From the NCBI RefSeq assembly GCF_023159225.1, contig NC_063161.1, positions 119,450,958 to 119,514,957 on the forward strand: a DNA stretch of 64,000 nucleotides, written 5' to 3'. The notes beneath the pieces are model-generated. The model saw only the letters and a program-made list of their open reading frames with translations, was not told the origin of the DNA and made no database searches. The position numbers were made by a program, and so were the translations under genes. This DNA comes from Perognathus longimembris pacificus. Its lineage: Eukaryota; Chordata; Mammalia; Rodentia; Heteromyidae. How positions within the stretch are numbered: position 1 is the stretch's first letter; the number at the start of each line of letters is the position of its first letter. Positions 22,374-34,611 of this stretch are shown one piece after another.

Positions 22374-22812
22374 TCATCCAGAATCTGCTGGCCAGATCAT
22401 GGTTTTCATAGACACCACGGGAGTTACAAAGGCCACATCCTTTCTTTCTTCAGTGACAAAGGTGTTGGTGAGGGCAGACTGAGTAGTCATGGAGCAGATG
22501 ACAAGAAAAATATAGGGTTTTGTAACTATGGACAGACTAGAAAGAACAAATAGCATTGGAGAGATTGCCCAAATCTTCAGCTGAAATGGAATGGTGGAGA
22601 TCACACAGGTAGCTGGAGATAGATGAAATGATTTGAAAGTAAAAACCAAAAAAGGCAAGAATGGCAGCAACTAGAGCAGTTTTGGCAAAGGTGCAGTGAG
22701 GCTTCTCAGGGCTCCCAAAATGTCTCAGACATGTCAACTGCAAACCAGTCCATGAAAACAAGGAGTGTTTAAATGAAGTGGTCAAAGGCTGGACTGCTGT
22801 TTCATCTACCAT
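22374..22812 (-). other. Unidentified hydrophobic reading frames
   Basis: Two overlapping minus-strand frames, 22812-22537 and 22670-22374, both carry hydrophobic stretches (TALVAAILAFFGFYFQ and KPYIFLVICSM). They are in different frames, so any gene would be broken. A faint resemblance to the last helices of a chemosensory receptor is not strong enough to name. T/A composition could produce this by chance. Confidence 0.2.
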
Positions 22813-23364
22813 TTTTTTTTTTTTTTACCAAATTTCAATATGAATATTGGAGGTCTTCAGGAGAATCCTTATTTTTTATTCTCTGCAGAACCTTCCATTG
22901 CATTGGAAGGCACCTGGGAGAACGTGGAGGACCTCTGATTCTGCCTCCAGCAGTCATGCGCACAGACAAGGCCTCTTGTAACTGTTGACTTAGGCAAGGA
23001 TGGAGCAAGGGCTTAAAATAAGAAAACTAGGAATATTGCTTGTTGCTAACTGCAACCAGGGAAAGCATGACAGGATACTAAGGCCAAAGAACTGAGAAAG
23101 GAGAGAGAGGACAGGAAAGGGTGTATCAGGGGCCCCAGCCCTCACTGGCTTCTGAACCCCAAGCTCCCGTTAACAAGCTTTTTTATTTAGTTCAGCACAG
23201 GGGAGGTGACTACAGGTATGTGCAGGGACTAGGGTATCAGTCTATCTTGTGGTCACAACCATTAATATGAGATATAGTTTGTATACATAGAGATAACTGA
23301 CTCCCTTATTGTTAGGGAGCAGAGGGGAGCAATAAACATTTTAAGTATAACACAGACATTCCAT

Positions 23365-23562
23365 CTTTTTTTGCCAGTCCTTGGGCTTGAACTCAGGGCC
23401 TAGGCACTGTCCTTGAGTTTCTTTTGCTCACAGCTAGCACTCTACCATTTGAGCCACAGTGTCACTTCTGGCTTTTTCTGTATATGTGGTGCTGAGGAAT
23501 TGAACCCAGGGCTTCATGTATGCGAGGGAAGCACTCTATCACTAGGCCACATTCCCAGTCCT
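23365..23562 (-). mobile_element. IDL-Geo SINE, antisense
   Basis: gccagtccttgggcttgaac to gccacattcccagtcc, both monomers present, moderately diverged. Confidence 0.9.
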
Positions 23563-24117
23563 CCCAATAAGGTTATTGAAAGAGGATGGGAAGGGAAAGA
23601 AATATGGCTGCCTTATACTTTGAAAGTGTATGAAAATGGGAATGTGACCCTCTTATGAAAGTCAGGGCAAGCCTGACTCTGAGGAGAAAGCCAAAATAGA
23701 AAAGCTTGGACTTAAGCTAGTTTTTCTTATCTTTGATACTGGGTATGAAATGTGAGGGTGGGAGATGAGGAAAAGGAGATAATCTAATATGGATGGAACA
23801 TGTCTGTGATGGCCTATTGTACTTATTAGAGTAGAGGAGCCACTGAAAGCTGCCCGTAACTTAATTCATCACCTAATGTTTTGTCACAGAGAGATTAATA
23901 GTTACTTCAAGTCGACAGGCTCTTTCAAAACAGCTGAAAAATGACCAGCTCATGCTTCCCTTGGAAATAAACAAGCTCATTCCTCTATGCCACCAGCTCC
24001 AGCACATAAGACATCTATATGCAGAGTAAAGTATTTCTAAAGGTTGACAAGTATATTACACAAGCAAGATCATTATAGCTGTCTCTCATGTTTACAAAAG
24101 CTTATATTATTTTATAA

Positions 24118-24235
24118 TGGGGAGGAGTTTCATTTGATCTATCCACACATATAAACAATGTATTTCAGTCAACCTCATTCCCTTCACCACTCTCCTCCTG
24201 ATGGTTCCCCTGGCCCAACTTCTCTCCTCTTGCTA
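24118..24235 (-). mobile_element. Old L1 3' end fragment, antisense
   Basis: ggggaggagtttcatttgat, then tccacacatataaacaatgt and ctccctc-type pyrimidine-rich sequence, fits an inverted L1 3' UTR of an older family. Confidence 0.45.
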
Positions 24236-24344
24236 TAAACCACTCATGAAGCTTCAGGTGGGTCTTATTACAAGAAAACAAGGCACCTGGATGGTAAAGC
24301 TTGAGATTTGGGCTAGATATCTTGACAATCATAGGGAAAAACTG

Positions 24345-24655
24345 ACTCTGTGTGTGTGTGTGTGTTGGTAGTGGGGTTTGAGTTCAGGGCCTCATGTTTG
24401 CTAGACAGGTGCTCCACCACTAGAGTCACACTCCCAGCCCTCTTTTGCTTTAGTTACTTTATGGACAGGATCATATATATATATACCTGCACTGGCCTCA
24501 TACCACTATCCTCCTAATTTAACCTCCCATGTATCTGGTCACCATCACATCGGTTTATTTATTAGGATGGTGATGTTGCTAACTGTTAGTCTGGGCTGGT
24601 TTTGAATTGTGATCCTCCTGATCTTTGCCTTACAGATGTGAGCCACTGTGCCCTA
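24345..24655 (-). mobile_element. B1-dID-like composite SINE, antisense
   Basis: After a (tg)n tail, an inverted ID-type monomer (tagtggggtttgagttcagg ... cacactcccagccc, ending 24440) is followed by an inverted B1-like part (ctgggctggttttgaattgt ... acagatgtgagccactgtgc). The 7SL part is interrupted by an AT-rich stretch. Confidence 0.6.
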
Positions 24656-24870
24656 CTAGAACTGATGGTTTAAAAAAAGAATATTATCCCTTGTTATTTT
24701 CAGCAATTTAACATTATTGTTTTTATAAGGACAATACTGACATCTTGCTTTTTTGATCTTTAGATTGTGAAAATTCCTGTCAGCTAGTAAGTACCATGCT
24801 AGTTTCTGGAATTCTGTAGAATCATTTTAATATGGAACATTGCATGAATATTCTTCTTTAAGAGTTAAAT

Positions 24871-25122
24871 AGCCGGGTCCCGGTGCTCACTCCTGTAATC
24901 CTAGCTACTCAGGAGGCTGAGATCTGAGGATCAAAGTTTAAAGCCAGCTTGGGCAGGAAGGTCTATGAGACTTTTATCTCCATTTAACCACCAGAAAACT
25001 GGAAGGGCACTGTGGCTCAAGGGGTAAAGTGCTAGCCTTGTGCTGAAGAGCTCAAGGACAGCACCCAGGCCCAGTGTTCAAGCCCCACACTGACCAAAAA
25101 AAAAAAAAAAAAAAAAAAAAGA
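24871..25122 (+). mobile_element. 7SL-headed Geo SINE, sense, with A-tail
   Basis: The clearest full copy of this class: gccgggtcccggtgctcact, aatcctagctactcaggagg, linker ctccatttaaccaccag, Geo ggctcaaggggtaaagtgct, and a pure A25 tail. aagagttaa(a/g)t flanks it at 24860-24870 and after the tail. Confidence 0.92.
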
Positions 25123-25709
25123 GTTAAGTATCCCAACTGTCTTAATGAAGATTGAATCCAAAATTGAATGTGTGTTCAACATTGGCATATTGCATTTTAA
25201 CTGTTTTCTTTATTTAAGATGATTGTGTAGAACACTAATTTCAGCAGAAAATATAAGTGCTGTGATGTGGTTCAGTGCATGGTTTTTCTTAAAACAAGCG
25301 AATTCTTCAATCTGTTTGTGAAGGGTAACAAGTGTCTTTCAGATGCTTTATTATACAGATCATCTATGCTAGAGCCAAGGTGTCTTTTAACAAGTACATC
25401 ACAAAGTAAGGGTTATCTGTTGATCTTTGTACATCCTTCCCTGCTCCCCAAAGCAGGGTAACTCATCTCAATCCATGGACCCAGGGAACAACTCCTGCTG
25501 AAGAGAAGATTACTGTATTTTGGTTCTAGAGGTAGCATAGCTAGCCAGTCTTCTCTGACAGCACTCTGAATTGTCTTCATTATTGACTGGTGGACTGGCT
25601 GATAAAGGATGGTTGAAACCAAATCCTGTTTAAATTACTGGTTATCCTATGCAGTATTTTGTGTCATGTGTTGGAATATTCATTTTAATACAAATTAAAT
25701 ACATCTTTT

Positions 25710-25916
25710 TTTTTCTGGTGCCACTGGGGCTTGGACTTGGGGCCTGGGCACTGCCCCTGAGCTTCTTTTTTGCTCAAATCTAGCACTCTACCACTTCAAC
25801 AACAGCTCCACTTATGGCTTTTTCTGTGGTTAATTGAAGATGAGAGTCTCAGGGACTTTCCTGTCTGGGCTGGCTTTGAACCCCTATCCTCAGATCTCAG
25901 CTTCCCAAGGAGCTTG
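25710..25916 (-). mobile_element. 7SL-headed Geo SINE, antisense
   Basis: tggtgccactggggcttgga, the linker ggttaattgaagatgagagt and the head ggctggctttgaacccctat are present. The very 5' end is truncated. Confidence 0.85.
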
Positions 25917-26672
25917 TCTTTTTAAAATCTGTCTTCAGGCATTAAACAAACCAGTTCTCCAAAGGATAATGCAACAATGAGCTTTAAGTGCACTCCATTG
26001 GCTGAGCTGGTTTGTGAGTTCAGTGAGTTCATGGGCTTTGAAGGAAAATTCACTTCTCAGTAGATATTGAATCTGTCTTTTAACCACAACTCATTTACTT
26101 GTCCTTATTTCTTTTCATATTCCTTTCTCTTCTTGTCTTGAGAAACAACCCCATATAATTTGAGTTTTCCCATATATTGATATCTTTAAAAACAACAGTG
26201 TCAGCTGGCAAGCCTTTATAGAAGGGCTTATACAAAAATAATTATGTGATTTTTCTGTTATTGGGGTGCATATATCAAAATAGTACTTCTCAATAGTGTT
26301 TCTGTTCTGTGCACTGTAAATAATGTTGGAGATATATAATTTATTGCAGGGTTAATAAATGACTTCATGCCTTTATGATGAATATATAAAACATTTGAAA
26401 CTGGATAGTGTGTACATTGCTGGTTAATGTAAATGGAGAAAGCCACTGGGACCCAACTTACCAGTAGGTAGTTACACATGGTACATTCTTAAAGATAAAA
26501 GCCAAATTGCCCAGGGCTAAGGAGAGGAAGAATGGGAGTGACTGCTTAATGGAAATTGGCAATGAGGTTTCATGTGGGCTGATGCAAACATTTTGGAATG
26601 GACAGTCATGGTTGCATATTATGAATGTGCTAAGTATTACTGAGTTTTATACACTTAAAAATGGTTGGTTTT

Positions 26673-26780
26673 AAGCCAGGCCTGATGGTACAGGCCTGCA
26701 ATTCTAGTACTCAGGAGGTTGAGGCAGGAGGATCCCACTTTTAAGGCCAGGGAGACTCACAGAAAAAACAAACCCCAAAC
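26673..26780 (+). mobile_element. B1-like SINE, sense
   Basis: gccaggcctgatggtacagg, then ctcaggaggttgaggcagga and an AAACAAAC tail. Monomeric 7SL-derived. Confidence 0.7.
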
Positions 26781-27027
26781 AAGTAAAAACTCTAGTCATA
26801 GTTTCCAATATGGCTATCTCTGGTCACATGTGTCTTTTGAACACAGGAAATTGTGACTAGCCTAAACTAAGATTTGATGTACATATGAGATATACTCTAG
26901 ACTTCAAAGCTTTGGTATGAACAAGAAAACATGAGCCTCCCACATGATGAACATAGTCATAGTAAGTACATGCCACTTTGCCTGACCAATGCTATTTTAA
27001 TAGTGTTAAAACAATAGCAATTACTTT

Positions 27028-27146
27028 GAACCACAGCTCTACTTCCATTTTTTTGAGTGGTTAATTGGAGATAAGAGTCTCATGGGAACTTTTCTTTGAA
27101 CTACAATCCTCATATCTTAGCCTCCTGAGTGTCTAGGATTACAGGA
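27028..27146 (-). mobile_element. 7SL-headed Geo SINE fragment, antisense
   Basis: Starts in the Geo monomer (gaaccacagctctacttcca), then linker (gtggttaattggagataaga) and B1-like end (cctcctgagtgtctaggatt). The Geo 3' half is missing. Confidence 0.75.
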
Positions 27147-27299
27147 TGATTTCATTTTAAAGCTGAGATAGAAAGGTTTTAATAAGGAGGAAAAAGCAGA
27201 TGAGAACAGATTGGTCTTGCTGGCAGAAAATAGTTGAGAGCTGGAAAATATCATTTTTCACCAATTTTTTCAATGGCCATTACTTTATATGGGCCTCAT

Positions 27300-27507
27300 T
27301 TTTGGAGGGTGGCACTAGAGTTTAGTCTGGGGCCCTTGTGCTTGCTAGGCAGGTGCTCCATCTCTTGAGTCATGCTGCTAGCTCCTGCTCCCACTTGTTG
27401 AAATAGGGTTTTGCCTTATGCTCAGGCCAACCTGAACTATAATCCTCCTATTTGTGCTTCTCTGTGTTGTTGGGAGTAACAGGCACACACCACTGCATCT
27501 AGCTTTT
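27300..27507 (-). mobile_element. B1-dID-like composite SINE, antisense
   Basis: Inverted ID-type monomer (tggcactagagtttagtctg ... tgcttgctaggcaggtgc, to about 27385), then inverted B1 (gaaatagggttttgccttat ... aacaggcacacaccactgca). This is the third copy of this arrangement in intron 1. Confidence 0.65.
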
Positions 27508-27529
27508 ATTAGTTGAGTCCAAATCTTCT

Positions 27530-27622
27530 TTTCCAGATGGAATCTTAGGAACTTTTTGTCTGGGTTAGCCTTGAACCATGATCCCTCAATCTTTGCCTTC
27601 CAAGTAGCTAAGATTGTAGGCC
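27530..27622 (-). mobile_element. 7SL-type SINE head fragment, antisense
   Basis: ccagatggaatcttaggaac, tgtctgggttagccttgaac and aagtagctaagattgtagg correspond to linker plus head without the Geo part. Confidence 0.55.
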
Positions 27623-27651
27623 TTAGGCATTGCTTAGGGATTAGGCATGAT

Positions 27652-27710
<59 letters not shown>
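27652..27710. repeat. (GT)n microsatellite
   Basis: An almost perfect (gt)n run directly before the antisense SINE at 27711, in the tail position. Confidence 0.95.
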
Positions 27711-27712
<2 letters not shown>

Positions 27713-27918
27713 CAGTCTGGAACTTGAACTTAGGGCCTGGGCACGGTCTCTTAGATTTTTCACTCAAGGCCAGTGCTCTGCCATTTGAGCCACAGCTCCA
27801 CTTTTGGCTTTTTGCTGGCAAAGTGGAGGTAAGAGTCTCATGGACTTTCCTCTAGGGTTGGCTTTGAACCATGATCCTCAGATCTCAGACTTCTGAGTAG
27901 CTAAGATTCTAGACATGT
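27711..27918 (-). mobile_element. 7SL-headed Geo SINE, antisense
   Basis: accagtctggaacttgaact, tttgagccacagctccactt, linker agtggaggtaagagtctcat and head gaaccatgatcctcagatct, ending near acatg. Confidence 0.85.
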
Positions 27919-28296
27919 AGTTGGTCTGTAAAAGTCCTTCCAAGAGCCGTGTCTGGCTAGGCATCATCTTCTAAAATGCAAATGAGAATAAATGAGAATG
28001 CTTCATAATTAATCTGTGCAGAAAAAGCAGAAGTTAATGTTTCTTTGACAGGAGTAGAGCCTGGATAATTTTCACAGATAGCACAATTTCTAATTTTCCC
28101 CCTATGTGGTAGAGGTTGAGCCAAGGGCTTGGGGTATATCATGAAGCTATAATCCCACTTGTGTTTGCATCGTTTCTAGCTGTTCCTATGGTCAAAAGAG
28201 GCAATCAGGACTCCTCTACATGGTCATTAAAATTTTACATTTTCCTGGTTGTGTATCTGCGATGTTAAAGGGCCCAAGCTTAAACAAGATGTATGA

Positions 28297-29381
<1,085 letters not shown>

Positions 29382-29866
29382 TAAGCCCATGCTTAAATGC
29401 TTTTGCAATTACCACTAGGTGCAAGATAACTTACACACCAAGAAAAACAGCACATGATTAAGCTCTACCTAGTGATGAGTCTTCTTGATGAATGAACTTG
29501 TTTAATATACTTATTTAATGTCCACTGATTTTTTTAATGATCTGACAGTATAATCAAACAGAGATAAAAGAGGAAACCTGTAATATTTGGGAAAGAATAT
29601 ATGCAGTAGTAGAGGCAAAAAGTAGAGGCAAGTAGCTGACTTGTTCATTTCAAAATGAACAAGAGTGAAAAGACCCATTGGGAGAGACATTTCTGGGTAG
29701 TAGTTCAAAGACCACTGATTTCCTGCTAGAATGTTTCCTTGAGTGTCACCCAATTTCACCAGTTTTATACATATGAAGTAAAAAGTAGACTCAGTATAAT
29801 TGTTTTTGCATTTGATGAACATACACATTACACATGCACTCATATATATATACACATCTATTTGTG

Positions 29867-29869
<3 letters not shown>

Positions 29870-29918
<49 letters not shown>
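29870..29918. repeat. (CA)n microsatellite
   Basis: A nearly perfect (ca)n run of about 48 bp, preceded by an AT-rich tata/cata stretch. Confidence 0.95.
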
Positions 29919-29921
<3 letters not shown>

Positions 29922-30454
29922 TCCAAGCTAGAAATCCAGAATTTCAGGAGAAGATGCATTTTTAGTGTCTTGCATGCTAGGATTATTATTGTTATTGAAC
30001 ACTAATTTTGGGCTGTATGTTTTCTGAAACACTGAGATATAGCTGTAAACAAAGCAGAAACATTTCTGCCTCTAATGAATCTGCTCTAATTTGAGGAGAG
30101 GGCACCAATAAACAAATACTCTCATGTTGGGGTATGAGTAGACAGGGTGCCACCTGACATCATGCCGATGCAGTTGGGCTGCAAAAGTCCATTTAAGAGC
30201 CATGTAAGGTTTGTTGCTGTCTGAAGGCACTGGGGAAGTCAGCTCAATTCAGATGAGAAATGTGCACAGAACATAGCACCCACATAGCTCTGCAGGACAT
30301 TGTGTTTTGTCTAATTATGTACAGAATATGGATAAATAGCCTAAAAATATGGGTACAATGAAGCAAGCTGTGCCAGTCTAGGAAAGAGATACCAGGAGAA
30401 GAATTCATAACAATCTTCCTGTTATTTTGAAAAGGAATAGGAGTTAGTTTAATT

Positions 30455-30565
30455 AAAGACTAAGGTTGGACTTCAGGAAGGACTCAAGTGATAAAGCACT
30501 TGACAAGTGTGAGACCCTGAATTCAGTTCCCAGGAACACACATACATTCTCTCACACTCACACAC
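30455..30565 (+). mobile_element. ID-like monomer, sense, with (CA) tail
   Basis: ttcaggaaggactcaagtga, taaagcacttgacaagtgtg and aattcagttcccaggaac resemble an ID/tRNA-like monomer. It is followed by an ACAC-rich stretch. Confidence 0.45.
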
Positions 30566-30691
30566 ACACTCCAAACCAAAATGAAAAAGATGAAGGCTTT
30601 TCTGAGGCACTTGAGCTGGAAGAGTATCTGAAACACACTGTGGGCAAAAAGCACATGGAAAGATTGTGTGTGGCTTCCTGTTTAGAATGAG

Positions 30692-30932
30692 TGACCCAAG
30701 TAGGGTGCTGTTGATTCATACCTGTAATTCTAGCTACTTAGGAGGTTAAGATCTAAGGATTGTGGTTTGAGGCCAGCTCAGGCAAGAAGATCTGAGAGAC
30801 TCTTATCTCTGATTAACCAGCGAGAAACCAAAAGTGGAGGTATGGCCTAAGTGGTAAAGTACCAGCCTTGGATGAAAACAAAAAGACAAGCAAGAGCATG
30901 AGGCCCTGAGTTCAAGCCCTGGAACTGGCATG

Positions 30933-30966
<34 letters not shown>

Positions 30967-30970
30967 CACG
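30692..30970 (+). mobile_element. 7SL-headed Geo SINE, sense, with (CA)n tail
   Basis: Head ttgattcatacctgtaattc and ctacttaggaggttaagatc, linker tctctgattaaccagcgag, Geo atggcctaagtggtaaagta ... gttcaagccctggaactggc, then a (ca)n block at 30933-30969 in place of the A-tail. Confidence 0.88.
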
Positions 30971-31135
30971 AATGCTCTAACCTCCTTTGTAAATATGTTT
31001 GTGTATGTGTTCAGCCATGTCTGGAGGATGAGTACATCACAGTACTGTTCCTGACTGTTTTGAGCTGCAGTGTAATGAAGAGCTTCCATTTTTATCTTCC
31101 ATCTGATTTTTTTTTCTGCAATTTAATTTTTTGGT

Positions 31136-31322
31136 TTTTTTTTTTTCCAGTCCTAGGGTTTGGGCCTGAGCACTGTCCCTGGCTTCCTTTTGCTCAAGGC
31201 TAACTAACACTCTACCACTTGAGCCACAGTGCCACTTCTGGCTTTTCCTATTTATGTGGTGCTGAGGAATCGAACCCAGGGCTTCATGCAAGCTCTCTAC
31301 CATTAAGTCATATTCCCAGCCC
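31136..31322 (-). mobile_element. IDL-Geo SINE, antisense
   Basis: ccagtcctagggtttgggcc to catattcccagccc. Small deletions in the ID monomer. Confidence 0.9.
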
Positions 31323-31487
31323 ACCATTTACTTTTGATGTGAATAAATCTATTTTTTAATGAGATAAAAAGAAAACATACTTTAAATAGTACTTTCCCCT
31401 GGGAAACAGGATTTGAATTCATTTTAGCACTGAGTACCATTTAGCAATTAGGAGTTCCCTCAAGAAAGTTATTCATCAAAAAACAGA

Positions 31488-31738
31488 AATGATACTGAGC
31501 TCTTGTGGCTCACACCTGTGGCTCAAACCTATGGTCTTAGCTACCCAGGAGGCTGAGATTTGAGATTTGCTGTTTGAAGGCAGCCAGTGTAGGAAAGTCT
31601 GTGTATGAGAGACTCCAACATTTTTCTGGTTGGTTAGACGTATGGCACCAGGGGTAGAGTGCCAGCCTTGGGCAAGCAAGCAAGATAAACCAAACCAGAG
31701 TTCAAGAGCTTGAGTTTGAGTGCATGCAATACACAGAG

Positions 31739-31803
<65 letters not shown>
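31488..31803 (+). mobile_element. 7SL-headed Geo SINE, sense, with GATA/GA tail
   Basis: Diverged head (cttagctacccaggaggctg), Geo part (agggtagagtgccagccttg), then a (gata)n block and a (ga)n block at about 31738-31803 in the tail position. The head contains a small internal duplication (acctgtggctcaaacctatg). Confidence 0.75.
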
Positions 31804-31806
<3 letters not shown>

Positions 31807-31819
31807 AAATGAAAGCAAG

Positions 31820-32596
31820 CCAGCACAACAATGTTCATCGCAGCACAATTTGTCATAGCTAAAATATGGAACCAACCCAGATGCCCCTCAGTAGACGAAT
31901 GGATCAGGAAAATGTGGTACATATACACAATGGAATTTATACCTCTATCAGAAAGAATGACATTGCCCCATTCATAAGGAAATGGAAGGACTTGGAAAAA
32001 ATTATACTAAGTGAAGTAAGCCAGACCCAAAGAAACATGACTCTATGGTCTCCCTCATAGGGAATAATTAGCACAGGTTTAGGCTAGTCACAGCAGAGGT
32101 TCACAAGAGCCTAATAGCTATGCCCCTATGAATGTATAAGATAATGCTAAGTGAAATGAACTCCATGTTATAGAAATGACTGTTATATCACTGTTGTAAT
32201 TACTTTCAACATGCCATATGAAACCGTAGCTTCATTTGTTCATGATCCTCTGGTATCCCCTTCCTGTGGTTGTAACCACGCTATCACTGTATCTCATCTG
32301 AGTACACTGGATACTGTATATCCTGGTATTAGAACTAGGAAGTGAAAGGGCATATCAAAATCGAGAGACACAGGATAAAAAGACAAACGACTACAAAAGC
32401 AATACTTGCAAATGCACTTGGTGTAAACCAACTGAACAACTCATGGGGGGAGGGGGGAGGGGAAAGGAGAGGGGAGGAATGAGGGAGGAGGTAACAAACA
32501 GTACAAGAAATGTACCAAAGGCCTAATGTATGAAACTGTAACCTCTCTGTATATCACTTTGACAATAAGTAAGAAAAAAATAAATTAAAAAACAAA
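31820..32596 (+). mobile_element. 5'-truncated L1, sense, G-rich 3' UTR
   Basis: The 3' end of ORF2 reads in frame as KIWNQPRCPS-like sequence (31866 on), then comes a 3' UTR with a G-rich tract (32444-32490) and an A-rich tail. agaaaatga(a/g)agcaag flanks it at 31804-31819 and 32597-32612, proving target-primed insertion. Its 3' UTR matches 57450-57989 but not the long L1 at 1963-8664. Confidence 0.9.
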
Positions 32597-32667
32597 AGAA
32601 AATGAGAGCAAGTCCAAGCTTCTCTGTCTTGCAGATGATTCTAATTTACAGAAGAAATTTGCTTTAC

Positions 32668-32722
32668 TTTTTTTTTTTTGTGGTGCTAAGAATTGAACCC
32701 AGGGCCTTGCACATGCTTCCTG
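32668..32722 (-). mobile_element. ID-like fragment, antisense
   Basis: T-run, then gtggtgctaagaattgaacc and cagggccttgcacatgc, an inverted piece of an ID monomer. Confidence 0.5.
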
Positions 32723-32881
32723 TATGGATATTGTTCCAGAAAGTGTGCTTTAAAATGTAACCAGGTTGCTTTAGACTGTCTCAAGCTTCTAGTCTTATTC
32801 TTTGGTTTCTGTGCTCAGCTTCCGAAGCAGGCTGGTGAGCACAGGGTACAGGTGGAAAGAGGGGGCAGCCAATGAGGGTTT

Positions 32882-33087
32882 TTGTTTTTGTTTTTTTCCT
32901 CGGTCCTGGGGCTTGAACTCAGGGCCTGGGCACTGTCCCTGAGTTTCTTTTGCTCAAGACAACCAATGTACCACTTGAGCCACAGCGCCACTTCTGGGTT
33001 TTTCTGTTTGTGTGGTACTGAGGAATTGAACCCAGGGTTTCATGCATGCTAGGCAAGCACTCTACCACCAAGCCACATTCCCAGCCC
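32882..33087 (-). mobile_element. IDL-Geo SINE, antisense
   Basis: cggtcctggggcttgaactc to ccacattcccagccc, both monomers. A short atgagg(g)ttt duplication is at the edges (32872 and 33089). Confidence 0.9.
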
Positions 33088-33384
33088 CCATGAGGTTTTG
33101 CAGGTGGAGATTTTTTAACCCTGCTTGAAAACAAACCATTTGCCTTCTTCCAGTATTTCCCAACTTACAACATGACCAGCAGTCACTTCTTTCCTTTCCC
33201 TGCACCTGGCATGTGTTAGGCTGAGAGTGAAGAAACCACTGTTCCCTCAGAACTTAGAAGTGGGTATGAGGGTTTTATTTATTTGCTTATGAAATTCTGG
33301 AGGTCTGGGTCAAAATAATTCTTCTTCTGCTGCTTCTACTTCTTCTTCTTTCTTCTTTCCATGAATTCAAGACCTGTTCACAAC

Positions 33385-33545
33385 AGGCCTTCTACCACTT
33401 GAGCCATGCCTCCAGCTTGACATTTTACTGATTGATTGGAGACAGTCTCCAACTTGCTTCTGAACCTTTCTGCTAGGCACTGCTTCAAAATAAGATCCAC
33501 CAAGTCTTGGCTTCCTGCTTAGCTGGAATTATAGGCATGGACCTT
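33385..33545 (-). mobile_element. Diverged 7SL/dID SINE fragment, antisense
   Basis: ttctaccacttgagccatgc, attgattggagacagtctcc and ttagctggaattataggcat preserve the order of an inverted 7SL-headed SINE. Strongly decayed. Confidence 0.5.
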
Positions 33546-33574
33546 GGAGAATTGCATTTTGAAGCCATGCCCAG

Positions 33575-34283
33575 CAGAAAAGTAACCCAGATGCCCCACT
33601 ATAGATGAATGGATCAAAAAAATGTGCTATGGATATATACAGTATACAATGGAATTTTACACAGCCATTAGAAAGGATAAAATAATGGCATTCACAGGGA
33701 AATGGACAGAACTAGAACAAATCATGTTAAGCAAGGTAAGGCAAGAGCAGAGAGACAAGGGGCGCATGTTCTCCCTGATATGTGGATGTTAGAATTAAAA
33801 CACAATGAGATATGATAATGTAAACAGGACTCAAGATACCCATACACAGTGAGACCAAAAGAGGATAGTCTTAGTAGAAAAACACCAAATTGTAATACCC
33901 AAGCACCTCTTCCTATGCATATAAAGTAAAATACAGTCTGAGAAGAACCCCAAAGGTAAGGAAACAAAAGACCTCTTCTTAATTTGTCTTATTATTTTAG
34001 ATGATCTGTACTCTTTACCTTATATATGGTGCAGACACGTGCACACCTGAAGGATGCTGGGAGGAGGGTACAGAATCAGTGGAAGGTGGTTGAAAAAATA
34101 CAGCAGAGGGGCCCATCAGCTGCACTGGATGTGAACATAGCAACTCAAGGGTGGTGATGGGAGGGAGGGAATGAGAGAGAAAGAGGGAACAGATGATACT
34201 AAGCAAAAGGAAAGAAATATAACATATCACCAATATATGTGAAGATAACCCCACTGTATATCACCTCTAAAACAACAATAAAC
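33575..34283 (+). mobile_element. 5'-truncated older L1, sense
   Basis: ORF2 3' end (cagatgccccactatagatg, atggaattttacacagccat) with many lesions, then a different, G/A-rich 3' UTR ending aacaacaataaac. More diverged than the L1 at 31820. Confidence 0.8.
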
Positions 34284-34285
34284 AG

Positions 34286-34472
34286 AGCTGGGCATGTGGC
34301 CTAGTGGTAAAGTGCTCGCCTATACATGAAGCCCTGGGTTCGATTCCTCAGTACCACATATATATATATAGAAAAAGCCAGAAGTGGCACTTTGGCTAGC
34401 CTTGAGCAAAAAGAAGCCAGGGGCAGTGCTCAGGCCCTGAGTTCAAGGCCTAGGACTAGCAAAAAACAAAAC
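34286..34472 (+). mobile_element. IDL-Geo SINE, sense, in L1 tail
   Basis: gagctgggcatgtggcctag ... gattcctcagtaccac, then a deleted Geo (ggctagccttgagcaaaaag). It inserted at the L1 A-rich tail; acaataaac occurs on both sides. Confidence 0.88.
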
Positions 34473-34611
34473 AATAAACAACAATAACCCACCTTAGGGT
34501 GTTTGAGGCAGTCTTGCAAAGCACTTGTGATCCATGCTGTCACTTAGTTCACATTGCTACCAGTGGCCCATAGAAAAGAGTTCCACTTGAATTTTTGAGA
34601 TATGTGGACAA

